Positions 20,074 to 30,601 of a stretch of 64,000 nt of DNA are shown piece after piece. Every line of letters starts with the position of its first letter. Positions within the stretch are counted from its first letter, which is position 1. The notes beneath the pieces were generated by a model. The model ran no database searches. It was given only the letters and a program-made list of their open reading frames with translations, and had not been told where the DNA came from. The position numbers and the translations under genes are program-made. The DNA lies in assembly GCA_947497295.1 (NCBI GenBank), contig CANMFU010000001.1, positions 1 to 64,000 on the forward strand, read 5' to 3'. The DNA comes from an uncultured Roseovarius sp. (GTDB lineage: Bacteria; Pseudomonadota; Alphaproteobacteria; Rhodobacterales; Rhodobacteraceae).

Positions 20074-21462
20074 TCAGGCGTGAATGGCACCGTCGCCGCA
20101 GGCAAGAGCAGCCTCGCGCACGGCCTCGGAATACGTCGGGTGCGCGTGGCATGTCAGCGCCAGATCCTGCGCCGCGGCGCCAAATTCCATTGCAACGCAA
20201 ACTTCGTGGATCAGGTCGCCCGCTGATGGGCCGATGATGTGACAGCCCAGAATGCGGTCGGTTTCCTTGTCCGCAAGGATTTTCACAAATCCATCTGCGG
20301 CGAAGTTCGCCTTGGCGCGGGCATTGCCCATGAAGCTGAATTTTCCGACCTTATAGGCGCGGTCGGCCTCTTTCAGCTCGTCCTCGGTTGCGCCGACATT
20401 GGCAACTTCGGGGTGGGTGTAGATCACGCCGGGGATGATGCCGTAATTGACATGCCCATGCTTGCCCGCCAGCACCTCGGCGCAGGCCATGCCCTCGTCC
20501 TCGGCCTTGTGGGCCAGCATGGGGCCGTCGATGGCGTCGCCGATGGCATAAATGCCCTGGATGTTGGTCTGCCAGGTCTTGTCCGTTTTGATCTGGCCGC
20601 GTTCAGAGGTTTCAACCCCCAACGCGTCCAGCCCCAGACCCTCGGTAAAGGGGCGACGGCCGGTCGCCAAAAGGACGGTGTCCGCCTCGATCTCGGCCTC
20701 GGTTTCTTTCTTGCGCAGGATGTATTTCACCGTCGCCTTGCCGTTCTTGACCTCGCAGGACTGCACGGCGGCGCCCATGACAAATTTCAACCCCTGTTTC
20801 TTCAGAGTGCGCTGGAAAGTCTTTTGTACCTCCGCGTCCATGCCCGGCGTGATCGCGTCGAGATATTCGATCACCGTCACTTCAGCGCCGAGACGCGCAT
20901 AGATACTGCCCATTTCCAGCCCAATAACGCCGGCACCGATCACGACCATCTTCTTGGGGATTTTGGCCAATTTCAGCGCGCCTGTGGAGGAGACGACAGT
21001 TTCCTCGTCCACCTCCACACCCTTCAGGCTGGCAGGTTCGGACCCCGATGCGATGATGATATTTTTCGCCTCATGGATGTCATCGCCGACCTTCACCTTG
21101 CCCGCCTCGGGGATCGAGGCCCAGCCCTTGATCCAGTCCACCTTGTTCTTCTTGAACAGAAATTCGATGCCTTTGGTATTGCCGTCGATCGTGTCCTGCT
21201 TGTAAGTCTGCATCTGCTTCCAGTCGACGGATGGCGATTTGCCCTTGAGGCCCATCGCAGCAAAATTATGTTCGGCCTCGTGCAGCATGTGGGACGCATG
21301 GAGCAGCGCCTTGGACGGGATGCAGCCGACGTTCAGGCAGGTGCCGCCCAATGTCTCGCGACCTTCGACGCAAGCGGTTTTCAGGCCCAGCTGCGCGCAG
21401 CGGATCGCGGCGACATAGCCGCCCGGGCCGGAGCCGATAATGATGACATCATAACTGGCCAT
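20074..21462 (-). CDS. lpdA: Dihydrolipoyl dehydrogenase
   Basis: [25 protein letters not shown] motifs, [16 protein letters not shown]. Confidence 0.96.
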   Translation of the reverse strand: MASYDVIIIGSGPGGYVAAIRCAQLGLKTACVEGRETLGGTCLNVGCIPSKALLHASHMLHEAEHNFAAMGLKGKSPSVDWKQMQTYKQDTIDGNTKGIEFLFKKNKVDWIKGWASIPEAGKVKVGDDIHEAKNIIIASGSEPASLKGVEVDEETVVSSTGALKLAKIPKKMVVIGAGVIGLEMGSIYARLGAEVTVIEYLDAITPGMDAEVQKTFQRTLKKQGLKFVMGAAVQSCEVKNGKATVKYILRKKETEAEIEADTVLLATGRRPFTEGLGLDALGVETSERGQIKTDKTWQTNIQGIYAIGDAIDGPMLAHKAEDEGMACAEVLAGKHGHVNYGIIPGVIYTHPEVANVGATEDELKEADRAYKVGKFSFMGNARAKANFAADGFVKILADKETDRILGCHIIGPSAGDLIHEVCVAMEFGAAAQDLALTCHAHPTYSEAVREAALACGDGAIHA

Positions 21463-21582
21463 GGTGATTTTCCTTTTTTATCGGGTTCGGTTGGGGTCAA
21501 GCAGACAGGGAATTGCCCCTAGCGTCAACCGGAGGCGGATTTGGCAAGGCTCGGATATGAGTATTTTTGCCAAGATGAAATG

Positions 21583-21993
21583 TCAGACAAGCGCCGCCAG
21601 CAACATGAGCGCCGTGGCGCCGAAACCGACGCCCCAAATGACCGAGCGCCACGGGACGAGGCCGAAGTAATAGGCAGGCACGTAGGCAATGCGGGCGGCC
21701 AGGTAGATCCAGGCGCAGGTGGCAGTAAGCGCCGTGGACTGGCCGGAAATGGCGATGACGGTGCAGGCGATGGTGAATAGGATCAGCCCCTCGAAATGGT
21801 TGTTCAGTGCCCGCACGAGGCGACCCGATTTGGCGCTGATCTGCTCGGCCATGGGGCCGCCGATGTCGCCGGGATCGCGGGGCGACATGGTTTTCTCGGG
21901 GCCCAGTTCCAGATTGACGGGGATCGCCATGAGGAAGAATTGCACAACCTGCAGGAGCGCGGCGAGGGTGAGGACGATGAGTTCGGGGGTCAT
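21583..21993 (-). CDS. MAPEG family membrane protein
   Basis: RALNNHFEGLILFTIACTVIAI and TM pattern. Confidence 0.8.
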   Translation of the reverse strand: MTPELIVLTLAALLQVVQFFLMAIPVNLELGPEKTMSPRDPGDIGGPMAEQISAKSGRLVRALNNHFEGLILFTIACTVIAISGQSTALTATCAWIYLAARIAYVPAYYFGLVPWRSVIWGVGFGATALMLLAALV

Positions 21994-22643
21994 GCGGTTT
22001 CCACTGCTTTTGCGATGAGGGCGGCACGCCTGTCATAGCTGCCGATGCGGGCCGAAGGGTGCGGGGCCGGGATATGGTCAATGCCGAAATGGGTGAGGAC
22101 CTGCGCGGCGTCCGTTCCCAGCGCGACGGGGCGGCGTCCCATCAGCTCGTGGCGCCCTACGGCGTCAAAGCTGGCGCGGGCATGGGCGGCAGGAATGGTA
22201 GAGGAGCGTTTGGGCGTGAGCAGGTGAAAGACGGGGCTGATGTAGATGTCTTTGCGTTGGAGGCCCATCAGGGCAAGCGCCTTGTCAATCACGCGGATGA
22301 AGGGGTTATTAGGCAGATGCCCGTATTTTTGCAGATGTGCGCGGTGGGCAAGGGCGGAGGGCGCATCAAGCCAGTCCTTGGAAATCAGCAGCGGGCCGGT
22401 GTAGTTGCCGCAGGCGATCTGGATGGGCGAGACGTAGTCGCCGTCGAAGCCGAGATCGGCGAGGGTCGGGTAGCCCGGCAGGTGAAAGGCGCGGCGGGCG
22501 GCGATGGCGTGTCGAGATAGATATTGATGAACGTAGAAACCCGTCAGATCCCCAGCGTTGGTATTATACATTTTTTTCATCAGGTGGCGGCAATCGTTTG
22601 GGCACCGGGGGAAGTGTAGGAACTGCTGGTACGTTTGGAGCAT
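21990..22643 (-). CDS. Uracil-DNA glycosylase-like protein (start uncertain)
   Basis: GPLLISKDWLDAP..., C-terminal VALGTDAAQVLTHFGIDHIPAPHPS resembling the UDG HPS motif. Confidence 0.55.
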   Translation of the reverse strand: MLQTYQQFLHFPRCPNDCRHLMKKMYNTNAGDLTGFYVHQYLSRHAIAARRAFHLPGYPTLADLGFDGDYVSPIQIACGNYTGPLLISKDWLDAPSALAHRAHLQKYGHLPNNPFIRVIDKALALMGLQRKDIYISPVFHLLTPKRSSTIPAAHARASFDAVGRHELMGRRPVALGTDAAQVLTHFGIDHIPAPHPSARIGSYDRRAALIAKAVETA

Positions 22644-23262
22644 TCAGTACTCCATGCCGTTCGACCTCAGCGTCAGACTGAAGACCAACCAATTGTGCAA
22701 TTGTAGCTATTGCGGCTGGCGCGTCAGCGAAAAATGCCGTCGTTCCTCCAAGGCCAGCTGCACAAATTGCGATGGTTTTCATCAGCTCCGAAAATGTTAT
22801 CTGCTCCTTTTCAATCTCCAGCTCCAATTCTCTCAATCGAGCTAAGAGTCTGTCTTTTTTAGAGCTTGAAAGATCCGATTCACAAACGATTTCACGCAAA
22901 CGATGTAATTCTTCATGCAAGCGCAGTTTAACATTCTGCGACAAATACAGCTTGTCAGGATCGGTAACGCTTTTCTGTCGTAGACTTAACCGTGCCGCCA
23001 TGGCGGCGGCTGCTGAACGGAAGTGATCAAACTGCTCAAGCTGATCAAACGGGCTAAGGTCAGTTACTGAACCAAGACCTAGTTCTTCAGCTGTGGCGTT
23101 TAAAATATCGATGTACTGCAGTCGGTCTTTTTGGTCATAACCACCAGTTTGGCCGTCCATTTCCAAATCTAGGCGCTGCTCCAGCAAGTCGCGCAGCACT
23201 AACCACTGCGCGACGGGGTCGGCAGGCAAATCATCGAAATCACCATTTCGGAGCAGCGCCAC
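22564..23262 (-). CDS. Hypothetical protein with coiled coil and hydrophobic segment, AT-richer than neighbours
   Basis: Long ORF between sucB and the UDG-like gene, no recognised family. Confidence 0.6.
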   Translation of the reverse strand: MALLRNGDFDDLPADPVAQWLVLRDLLEQRLDLEMDGQTGGYDQKDRLQYIDILNATAEELGLGSVTDLSPFDQLEQFDHFRSAAAAMAARLSLRQKSVTDPDKLYLSQNVKLRLHEELHRLREIVCESDLSSSKKDRLLARLRELELEIEKEQITFSELMKTIAICAAGLGGTTAFFADAPAAIATIAQLVGLQSDAEVERHGVLNAPNVPAVPTLPPVPKRLPPPDEKNV

Positions 23263-23264
23263 TC

Positions 23265-24851
23265 TTACAAATCCATCAACAACCTGCGCGGATCCTCCAA
23301 CGCTTCCTTCACCCGCACCAAGAACGTCACCGCCCCTTTACCGTCGACAATCCGGTGGTCGTAGCTGAGCGCCAGATACATCATCGGGCGGATCACCACC
23401 TCGCCCTTGATCGCCATCGGGCGGTCCTGGATCTTGTGCATGCCGAGGATGCCCGATTGCGGCGGGTTGAGGATGGGCGAGGACAGTAGCGAGCCGTAGA
23501 CGCCGCCGTTGGAGATGGTGAACGTGCCGCCCTGCATTTCCTCCATGGTCAGCTTTCCGTCACGCGCCTTGGCGCCCATTTCGCCGATGGATTTCTCGAT
23601 CTGGGCAAAGCTCATCGCGTGGGCGTCGCGGATCACCGGTACGACAAGGCCGGTGGGGGTGCCGGCGGCGATGCCCATATGCACGAAGTTCTTGTAGACA
23701 ATCTCGGTGCCGTCGATTTCGGCGTTGACCTCCGGGACCTCGTTCAGGGCATGCACGCAAGCCTTGGTAAAGAAAGACATGAAGCCCAGTTTCACGCCGT
23801 GTTTTTTCTGGAACGCATCCTTGTATTCGCTGCGCAGGGCCATGATTTCGGTCATGTCCACCTCGTTATAGGTGGTCAGCATGGCGGCGGTGTTCTGGCT
23901 GTCCTTCAGGCGGCGGGCGATGGTCTGGCGCAGGCGGGTCATCTTGACCCGTTCTTCGCGTTCCGCGTCACTGGCAGCAGACGGCGCGCGTTGGGCGGGG
24001 GCTGGTTTAGGGGCATCCGGCGCTTTGGCGGCGGGGTCGGTGTCGCCTTTGGCTGCCTTTGCCACGTCTTCCTTCATGATGCGGCCATCGCGGCCGGTGC
24101 CGGTGACCTGATCGGGGCTGAGGCCGGCCTCGGCCATCGCCTTTTTGGCGGATGGAGCGTCTTCGACCTCCTTGTCGCTGTCGCCGCCGCCGGGTTCGGG
24201 CTGTTGGTACTGTGCGCCGTCTGCGGGCGCATCATCGGTGGCCTGTGCCACGCCTGCATCGCTGCCCGAGGACAGCACGGCAAGCTTGCCGCCCGCCTGG
24301 ACGGTCTCGCCCTCGGCGGCGAGGATTTCGGACAGGGTGCCAGCGCCGGGTGACGGCACCTCGACCGAAACCTTGTCCGTCTCTAACTCGCAAAGCATTT
24401 CATCAGCTTCGACCTTGTCGCCGGGCTTCTTGAACCAGGTGCTGACGGTGGCCTCGCTGACGGACTCGCCCAATGTGGGGACCATCACATCAATAGAGCC
24501 GCCGCCGGCGCCTGAGGATTTTTCAACCTGCTTTGCGCCAGATTTCTCGCTGGATTTCTCGGCGGATTTTTCGGGTACTTTATCCGCTGATTTGGGCGCG
24601 CCCTTCTCGCCTGCGCCTTCCTCGATTGTGGCGAGCAGAGCGTCAACGCCGACAGTCTCGCCCTCGGCGGCGACGATGTCGCCCATCGTGCCGGCTGCGG
24701 GGCTGGGGACCTCGACGGTGACCTTGTCGGTCTCAAGCTCGCACAGCATTTCGTCGGCCTCTACCTTGTCGCCCGGTTTTTTGAACCATGTGGCAACGGT
24801 GGCCTCGGAAACGGATTCGCCCAGGGTGGGAACGCGGACTTCGGTGCTCAT
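23265..24851 (-). CDS. sucB: 2-oxoglutarate dehydrogenase E2 (dihydrolipoyl succinyltransferase) with two lipoyl domains
   Basis: Two [13 protein letters not shown]...ELETDKV(T/S)VEVPSP modules; catalytic [16 protein letters not shown]. Confidence 0.95.
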   Translation of the reverse strand: MSTEVRVPTLGESVSEATVATWFKKPGDKVEADEMLCELETDKVTVEVPSPAAGTMGDIVAAEGETVGVDALLATIEEGAGEKGAPKSADKVPEKSAEKSSEKSGAKQVEKSSGAGGGSIDVMVPTLGESVSEATVSTWFKKPGDKVEADEMLCELETDKVSVEVPSPGAGTLSEILAAEGETVQAGGKLAVLSSGSDAGVAQATDDAPADGAQYQQPEPGGGDSDKEVEDAPSAKKAMAEAGLSPDQVTGTGRDGRIMKEDVAKAAKGDTDPAAKAPDAPKPAPAQRAPSAASDAEREERVKMTRLRQTIARRLKDSQNTAAMLTTYNEVDMTEIMALRSEYKDAFQKKHGVKLGFMSFFTKACVHALNEVPEVNAEIDGTEIVYKNFVHMGIAAGTPTGLVVPVIRDAHAMSFAQIEKSIGEMGAKARDGKLTMEEMQGGTFTISNGGVYGSLLSSPILNPPQSGILGMHKIQDRPMAIKGEVVIRPMMYLALSYDHRIVDGKGAVTFLVRVKEALEDPRRLLMDL

Positions 24852-24854
24852 GGT

Positions 24855-27815
24855 CTAGTTTCCTTTGATCGTCAGCGCGTCGTCAATCAGCGCTTCTTGT
24901 TGTGCTTTGTGCTGGCTGGCAAGGCCCGTTGCGGGCGATGCAGCCGCGGCGCGGCCCACATAGTCGGGGCGCTTGTGTTTGGCGTCGATGCGGGTCAGGA
25001 CCCATTCGATGTTCGGTTCGATGAAGGACCAGGCGCCCTGGTTCTTTGGCTCTTCCTGACACCAGACCATTTCGGCATGTTTGAAGCGCTCGAGCTCCTT
25101 GACCGACGATTGCGCGGGGAAGGGATAAAACTGCTCGTAGCGCATCAGATAGATGTCATTGATGCCGCGCTTGTCACGCTCTTCCAGCAGATCAAAGTAG
25201 ACTTTGCCCGAACACATGACGACGCGCTTGATTTTGTCATCGGCCACCAGTTCGGTGTCCGAATTGCCGTATTGCGCATCGTCCCACAGCACCCGGTGGA
25301 AGCTGGAGCCGACGATGAAATCCTCGGCCTTGCTGACGGCGAGCTTGTGACGCAGCAGCGATTTTGGCGTCATCAGGATCAGCGGCTTGCGGTAGGTGCG
25401 GTGCAACTGGCGGCGCAGGATGTGGAAATAGTTCGCCGGGGTCGTGCAGTTGGCGACGATCCAGTTATCCTGTCCGCACATGGTCAGGAACCGTTCCAGA
25501 CGGGCGCTGGAGTGTTCCGGCCCTTGCCCCTCATAGCCATGCGGCAAAAGGCAGACGAGGCCGGACATGCGCAGCCATTTCGACTCACCCGACGAGATGA
25601 ACTGATCGAACATGATCTGCGCGCCGTTGGCGAAATCGCCAAACTGCGCCTCCCACAGGGTCAGCGCGTTCGGCTCGGACAGCGAATAGCCATATTCGAA
25701 CCCGAGCACCGCATATTCCGACAGCATCGAATCGATGACCTCGTAGCGGGACTGCCCTTCGCGGATGTTGTTGAGGGGATAGTACCGCTCCTCATCGTCC
25801 TGACTGATGAGGGCCGAGTGGCGCTGGCTGAACGTGCCGCGCGCGCTGTCCTGACCGGACAGGCGCACCGGGAACCCCTCGGTCAGAAGCGAGCCAAAGG
25901 CCAGCGCCTCGCCGGTGGCCCAGTCAAAGCCGGTGCCGGTTTCGAACATCTGCGCCTTGGCGTCCAGAATACGCTTCACCGTCTTATGGATCGGGAAGCC
26001 ATCGGGAACGCGGGTCAGGGCGGTGCCGATCTCGTGAAATGTCTCTTTTTCGATGGCAGTCGGGCCGCGCTGGTATTCCTCCAGCTTGCGGTGCAGATGC
26101 GACCACTTGCCGTCCAGCCAATCGGCCTTGTTCGGCTTGTAATTGACGCCGGCCTCGAACTCGTCGGCAAGGAAGGACTGGAACGCCTCCTTCATATCCT
26201 CGATCTCGCCCTCGGGGATCAGGCCGTCCTTGACCAGACGCTCGGTATACAGCGTCAGCGTGGTTTTGTGCTGCTTGATTTCTTTGTACATCACCGGGTT
26301 GGTGAACATGGGCTCATCGCCCTCGTTATGTCCAAAGCGGCGGTAGCAGATGATGTCCAGCACCACGTCCTTGTGGAATTTCTGGCGATATTCGGTCGCG
26401 ACTCGGGCGGCATGCACCACCGCTTCGGGATCGTCGCCATTGACGTGGAAAATCGGCGCTTCGACCATCAGCGCGATGTCGGTGGGGTAGGGGCTGGAGC
26501 GGCTGAAATGCGGCGCGGTGGTAAACCCGATCTGGTTATTCACCACGATATGCATGGTGCCGCCCGTGCGGTGGCCCTTCAGCCCTGACAGGCCAAAGCA
26601 CTCCGCCACGACGCCCTGACCGGCAAAGGCCGCATCGCCGTGCAGCAGGATCGGCAGCACCTTGGTGCGGTCGGTGTCGTTATACTGGTCCTGCTTGGCG
26701 CGGACCTTGCCCAGAACGACGGGATTCACCGCCTCCAGATGGCTGGGGTTCGCGGTCAGCGACAGGTGCACCTCGTTGCCATCGAATTCGCGGTCTGAAC
26801 TGGCGCCGAGGTGATATTTTACGTCGCCCGAGCCATCGACGTCTTCAGGCTTGAAACTGCCGCCCTGAAATTCGTTGAAAATGGCGCGATAGGGCTTGCC
26901 CATGACGTTTGCCAGCACCGACAGGCGGCCCCGGTGGGGCATGCCGATGGCGATTTCCTTAACGCCCAGTGATCCGCCGCGCTTGATGATCTGCTCCATC
27001 GCCGGGATCAGGGATTCGCCGCCATCAAGGCCGAACCGTTTGGTGCCCATGTATTTGACATGCAGATACTTCTCAAAGCCTTCGGCCTCGACCATCTTGT
27101 TCAGGATTGCCTTGCGACCCTCGCGAGTAAAGGTGATTTCCTTGTCGTAGCCCTCAATCCGCTCCTTAAGCCAACCGGCCTGTTCGGGGTCCGAGATGTG
27201 CATGTATTGCAGCGCGAACGTGCCGCAATAGGTGCGCCGAACGATGGCCAGAATTTCACGGATCGTGGCGATTTGCAGGCCCAGAACATTGTCGATGAAG
27301 ATCGGACGGTTCATATCCGCCGAGGTAAAGCCGTAGCTTTCCGGGTCCAGCTCGGGGCGGAAGGGTTGCTCGCGCAGTCCCAGCGGGTCCAGATCGGCAA
27401 TCAGATGGCCGCGGATGCGATACGCGCGGATGAGCATCAGCGCACGGACCGAATCCAGAACGGCGCGCTGGATAGCCTCGTCGCTGACCTCGACGCCCTT
27501 TTCGCGGGCCTTTTCGGTCAATTTCTTGCCAACGTCCGCCGCTTCGGGCTCGGCGGGATATTCACCGGTCAATGCGACGGTCAGATCATCCTGGGGCATC
27601 GGCGGCCAATCGGCGCGCGCCCATGACGGGCCGGCCGCCTCGGCGATGGCGTCGGCAGTATCGTCGCCCATCTCGGCAAAGAACTTTTGCCACGCCTCGT
27701 CAACCGCGTTCGGATCGTTCGCGTAGCGGGCATAGAGCTGTTCCAGATACTCCGCATTGTGCCCCTGCATGAAGCTGGAGGAGCGGAACTGATCGTTGGG
27801 GGATTGGTCGGTCAT
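24855..27815 (-). CDS. sucA: 2-oxoglutarate dehydrogenase E1
   Basis: MTDQSPNDQFRSSSFMQGHNAEYLEQLYARY..., GMPHRGRLSVLANV, RFGHNEGDEPMFTNPVMY. Confidence 0.97.
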   Translation of the reverse strand: MTDQSPNDQFRSSSFMQGHNAEYLEQLYARYANDPNAVDEAWQKFFAEMGDDTADAIAEAAGPSWARADWPPMPQDDLTVALTGEYPAEPEAADVGKKLTEKAREKGVEVSDEAIQRAVLDSVRALMLIRAYRIRGHLIADLDPLGLREQPFRPELDPESYGFTSADMNRPIFIDNVLGLQIATIREILAIVRRTYCGTFALQYMHISDPEQAGWLKERIEGYDKEITFTREGRKAILNKMVEAEGFEKYLHVKYMGTKRFGLDGGESLIPAMEQIIKRGGSLGVKEIAIGMPHRGRLSVLANVMGKPYRAIFNEFQGGSFKPEDVDGSGDVKYHLGASSDREFDGNEVHLSLTANPSHLEAVNPVVLGKVRAKQDQYNDTDRTKVLPILLHGDAAFAGQGVVAECFGLSGLKGHRTGGTMHIVVNNQIGFTTAPHFSRSSPYPTDIALMVEAPIFHVNGDDPEAVVHAARVATEYRQKFHKDVVLDIICYRRFGHNEGDEPMFTNPVMYKEIKQHKTTLTLYTERLVKDGLIPEGEIEDMKEAFQSFLADEFEAGVNYKPNKADWLDGKWSHLHRKLEEYQRGPTAIEKETFHEIGTALTRVPDGFPIHKTVKRILDAKAQMFETGTGFDWATGEALAFGSLLTEGFPVRLSGQDSARGTFSQRHSALISQDDEERYYPLNNIREGQSRYEVIDSMLSEYAVLGFEYGYSLSEPNALTLWEAQFGDFANGAQIMFDQFISSGESKWLRMSGLVCLLPHGYEGQGPEHSSARLERFLTMCGQDNWIVANCTTPANYFHILRRQLHRTYRKPLILMTPKSLLRHKLAVSKAEDFIVGSSFHRVLWDDAQYGNSDTELVADDKIKRVVMCSGKVYFDLLEERDKRGINDIYLMRYEQFYPFPAQSSVKELERFKHAEMVWCQEEPKNQGAWSFIEPNIEWVLTRIDAKHKRPDYVGRAAAASPATGLASQHKAQQEALIDDALTIKGN

Positions 27816-28054
27816 TGCTGGTTTCCTCGACAGGTCATGGTCGCATGGGCGTGGCCCCGTACCCACTGAAAGATGCTTTGTGGCTGGAAGTCGACATCGG
27901 TATCGCTGTCATTACAAAGAGCATTCGCAAACTCCGAAACCGAGCCGTGATCGTGCAGTCTCGTGCTGTAGCTGAATGCTCTGATGTCTGATCCGGGCGT
28001 CATCGGCGATAGCCGGATGCCGTCTGGAATTGAGAGAATATGAAACTGGTCCAT
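27812..28054 (-). CDS. Small hypothetical ORF between sucD and sucA
   Basis: MDQFHILSIPDGIRLSPMTPGSDIRAFSYSTRLHDHGSVSEFANALCNDSDTD..., ends overlapping the sucA start. Confidence 0.35.
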   Translation of the reverse strand: MDQFHILSIPDGIRLSPMTPGSDIRAFSYSTRLHDHGSVSEFANALCNDSDTDVDFQPQSIFQWVRGHAHATMTCRGNQQ

Positions 28055-28229
28055 CGGTTTGATTTCACTATCTGCAGGCAAATTCGACGCTGAAAAAGCC
28101 AGCAACGTCGCCAGCGGGATCGCCCCTCGGCACCGCCGGGCCGCGCCCAACGGCCCCCATGTGCGGAGGTTTCGCACCGACCTGCGGCCGGGCGCGGCCC
28201 ATAGCGCATATGCCCAACCGGCAGCCAAA

Positions 28230-29111
28230 TTACCCGATCGCCTCAAGCACGGCCTCGCCCAGGCCAGCGGGGCTTTCGGCCACGACGATACCGGCGCTGC
28301 GCATCGCTTCGATCTTGTCCTCGGCGCCGCCCTTGCCGCCGGCGACGATGGCGCCGGCGTGACCCATGCGGCGGCCCGGAGGGGCAGTGCGCCCGGCTAT
28401 GAAACCTGCGGTCGGCTTCCAGCGGCCTTTCTTTTTCTCATCGGCCAGGAACTGCGCGGCTTCTTCCTCGGCGGAGCCACCGATTTCGCCGATCATGATG
28501 ATCGACTGCGTTTCGTCATCGGCCAGAAACCATTCCAGCACGTCAATATGCTCGGTCCCTTTGATCGGGTCGCCGCCAATGCCGACGCATGTGGACTGGC
28601 CAAGGCCGACATCGGTGGTTTGCTTGACCGCCTCATATGTCAGTGTGCCTGACCGGCTGACGACGCCGCAGGAGCCGCGTTTGTGGATGTGGCCGGGCAT
28701 GATGCCGATCTTGCAGGCGTCAGGCGTGATGACACCGGGGCAGTTGGGACCGATCAGGGTGGATTTCGACCCTTCCAGCGCACGCTTGACGCGCATCATG
28801 TCCAGCACCGGGATGCCTTCGGTGATGCACACGATCAGCTCCATCTCTGCGTCGATCGCCTCAAGGATGGAATCGGCAGCAAAGGGGGGCGGCACATAGA
28901 TAACCGACGCATTCGCCTGCGTCTCGTGCCGCGCTTCATGCACCGAGTTATAGACCGGCAGGTCCAGATGCATCTGCCCGCCCTTGCCGGGGGTCACGCC
29001 GCCAACCATTTTTGTGCCATAGGCAATGGCCTGTTCAGTGTGAAAAGTCCCCTGCGAGCCGGTGAGGCCCTGGCAGATAACGCGGGTGTTTTCGTCTACG
29101 AGGATTGCCAT
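28230..29111 (-). CDS. sucD: Succinyl-CoA synthetase alpha subunit
   Basis: [45 protein letters not shown]. Confidence 0.97.
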   Translation of the reverse strand: MAILVDENTRVICQGLTGSQGTFHTEQAIAYGTKMVGGVTPGKGGQMHLDLPVYNSVHEARHETQANASVIYVPPPFAADSILEAIDAEMELIVCITEGIPVLDMMRVKRALEGSKSTLIGPNCPGVITPDACKIGIMPGHIHKRGSCGVVSRSGTLTYEAVKQTTDVGLGQSTCVGIGGDPIKGTEHIDVLEWFLADDETQSIIMIGEIGGSAEEEAAQFLADEKKKGRWKPTAGFIAGRTAPPGRRMGHAGAIVAGGKGGAEDKIEAMRSAGIVVAESPAGLGEAVLEAIG

Positions 29112-29186
29112 TTGTGGCTCCTTCTTCGGGGCAGGCATCGGCCTGCCATGTATCATTGGGCATGCGGACCACGGCCCGCCCTGAGT

Positions 29187-30380
29187 TCAACCTTTGACGG
29201 CCTTCACGATCTTTTGCGCACCGTCCTTCAGGTCGTCCGCAGCAATTACGTCCAGACCGGAGTTGTTGATGATCTCCTTGCCCTTCTCGACATTGGTGCC
29301 CTCAAGCCGCACCACCAGCGGCACTTTCAGCCCGACCTCTTTGACAGCAGCGACAACGCCATCGGCAATCACATCGCAGCGCATGATGCCGCCGAAAATG
29401 TTGACGAGGATGCCTTTGACCTGCGGATCGGAGGTGATGATCTTGAACGCCTCGGTCACCTTTTCCTTGGTCGCGCCGCCGCCCACGTCGAGGAAATTGG
29501 CAGGCTGGGCGCCATACAGTTTGATGATGTCCATCGTCGCCATGGCAAGACCCGCGCCGTTGACCATGCAGCCGATTTCGCCGTCCAGCGCGATGTAGTT
29601 GAGGTCGTATTTCGACGCCTCCAGTTCCTTGGCGTCCTCTTCGGTAGTGTCGCGCAGCTCGGCGATGTCGCTGTGGCGATACATCGCGTTGCCGTCAAAG
29701 CTCATCTTGGCGTCAAGGCAGCGCAGATCGCCCTTGTCGGTGACGATCAGCGGGTTGATCTCCAGCATCTCCATGTCCTTGTCCAGGAACATCTGGTAGA
29801 GGGTGCCCATCAAGCGCACGCACTGCTTGACCTGCGCGCCCTCCAGCCCGAGGCTGAATGCGATCCGGCGGCCATGGTAGGGCTGATAGCCGGTGGCAGG
29901 ATCAACCGAAAAACTGAGGATCTTGTCGGGTGTGTTCTCGGCCACTTCCTCGATGTCCATGCCGCCTTCGGTGGACGCGACAAAGCTGACGCGGCTGGTT
30001 TGGCGGTCGACCAGCAGGGCGAGGTAGAATTCGCTCTTAATTCCGGCTCCGTCTTCGATGTAGATCCGGTTGACCTGCTTGCCGGCCGGGCCGGTCTGTT
30101 TGGTCACGAGGGTGCGGCCCAGCATGCGCTTGGCCTCTGTCGCGGCTTCTTCGACGGATTTGGTCAGGCGCACGCCGCCAGCCTCGCCTGCGCCGGCCTC
30201 TTTGAACGTTCCCTTGCCGCGTCCGCCGGCGTGGATCTGCGCCTTGACGACCCAGACAGGTCCGTCCATTTCGCCAGCGGCGGTCTTGGCCTCTTCGGCG
30301 CGCAGAACGACGCGGCCATCCGACACAGGCGCCCCGTAGGAGCGCAGCAACGCCTTGGCCTGATACTCGTGAATGTTCAT
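29187..30380 (-). CDS. sucC: Succinyl-CoA synthetase beta subunit
   Basis: [27 protein letters not shown]-grasp; [17 protein letters not shown]. Confidence 0.97.
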   Translation of the reverse strand: MNIHEYQAKALLRSYGAPVSDGRVVLRAEEAKTAAGEMDGPVWVVKAQIHAGGRGKGTFKEAGAGEAGGVRLTKSVEEAATEAKRMLGRTLVTKQTGPAGKQVNRIYIEDGAGIKSEFYLALLVDRQTSRVSFVASTEGGMDIEEVAENTPDKILSFSVDPATGYQPYHGRRIAFSLGLEGAQVKQCVRLMGTLYQMFLDKDMEMLEINPLIVTDKGDLRCLDAKMSFDGNAMYRHSDIAELRDTTEEDAKELEASKYDLNYIALDGEIGCMVNGAGLAMATMDIIKLYGAQPANFLDVGGGATKEKVTEAFKIITSDPQVKGILVNIFGGIMRCDVIADGVVAAVKEVGLKVPLVVRLEGTNVEKGKEIINNSGLDVIAADDLKDGAQKIVKAVKG

Positions 30381-30486
30381 GCAAGCTGTCCCGTTTTTCT
30401 AGTTCCGTTCAGGTATACATATAACGGTTTACGGGGATTGAACGGTTTTCTGCTGTTTGCGCGCGTTATAAGGCAAATTTTACAGA

Positions 30487-30521
30487 TTTGTGATCACGGG
30501 CTTTGGGCGTGTGATCACAAA
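30487..30521. promoter_or_regulatory. Candidate operator upstream of sucC: paired GTGATCAC palindromes
   Basis: tttgtgatcac-N13-gtgatcacaaa, perfect 11-bp inverted repeat, two palindromes 21 bp apart. Confidence 0.5.
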
Positions 30522-30601
30522 CTTCGGCTACCTTGCCCATTGCGGGGAATCAACACGTCACTACAGTGCCGGAACCTGAACCAGATCCGCAGGAGCCAGC
30601 G

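Noticed and set aside
24897-26588. 563-aa plus-strand ORF over sucA
   Set aside because: Antisense shadow of sucA.
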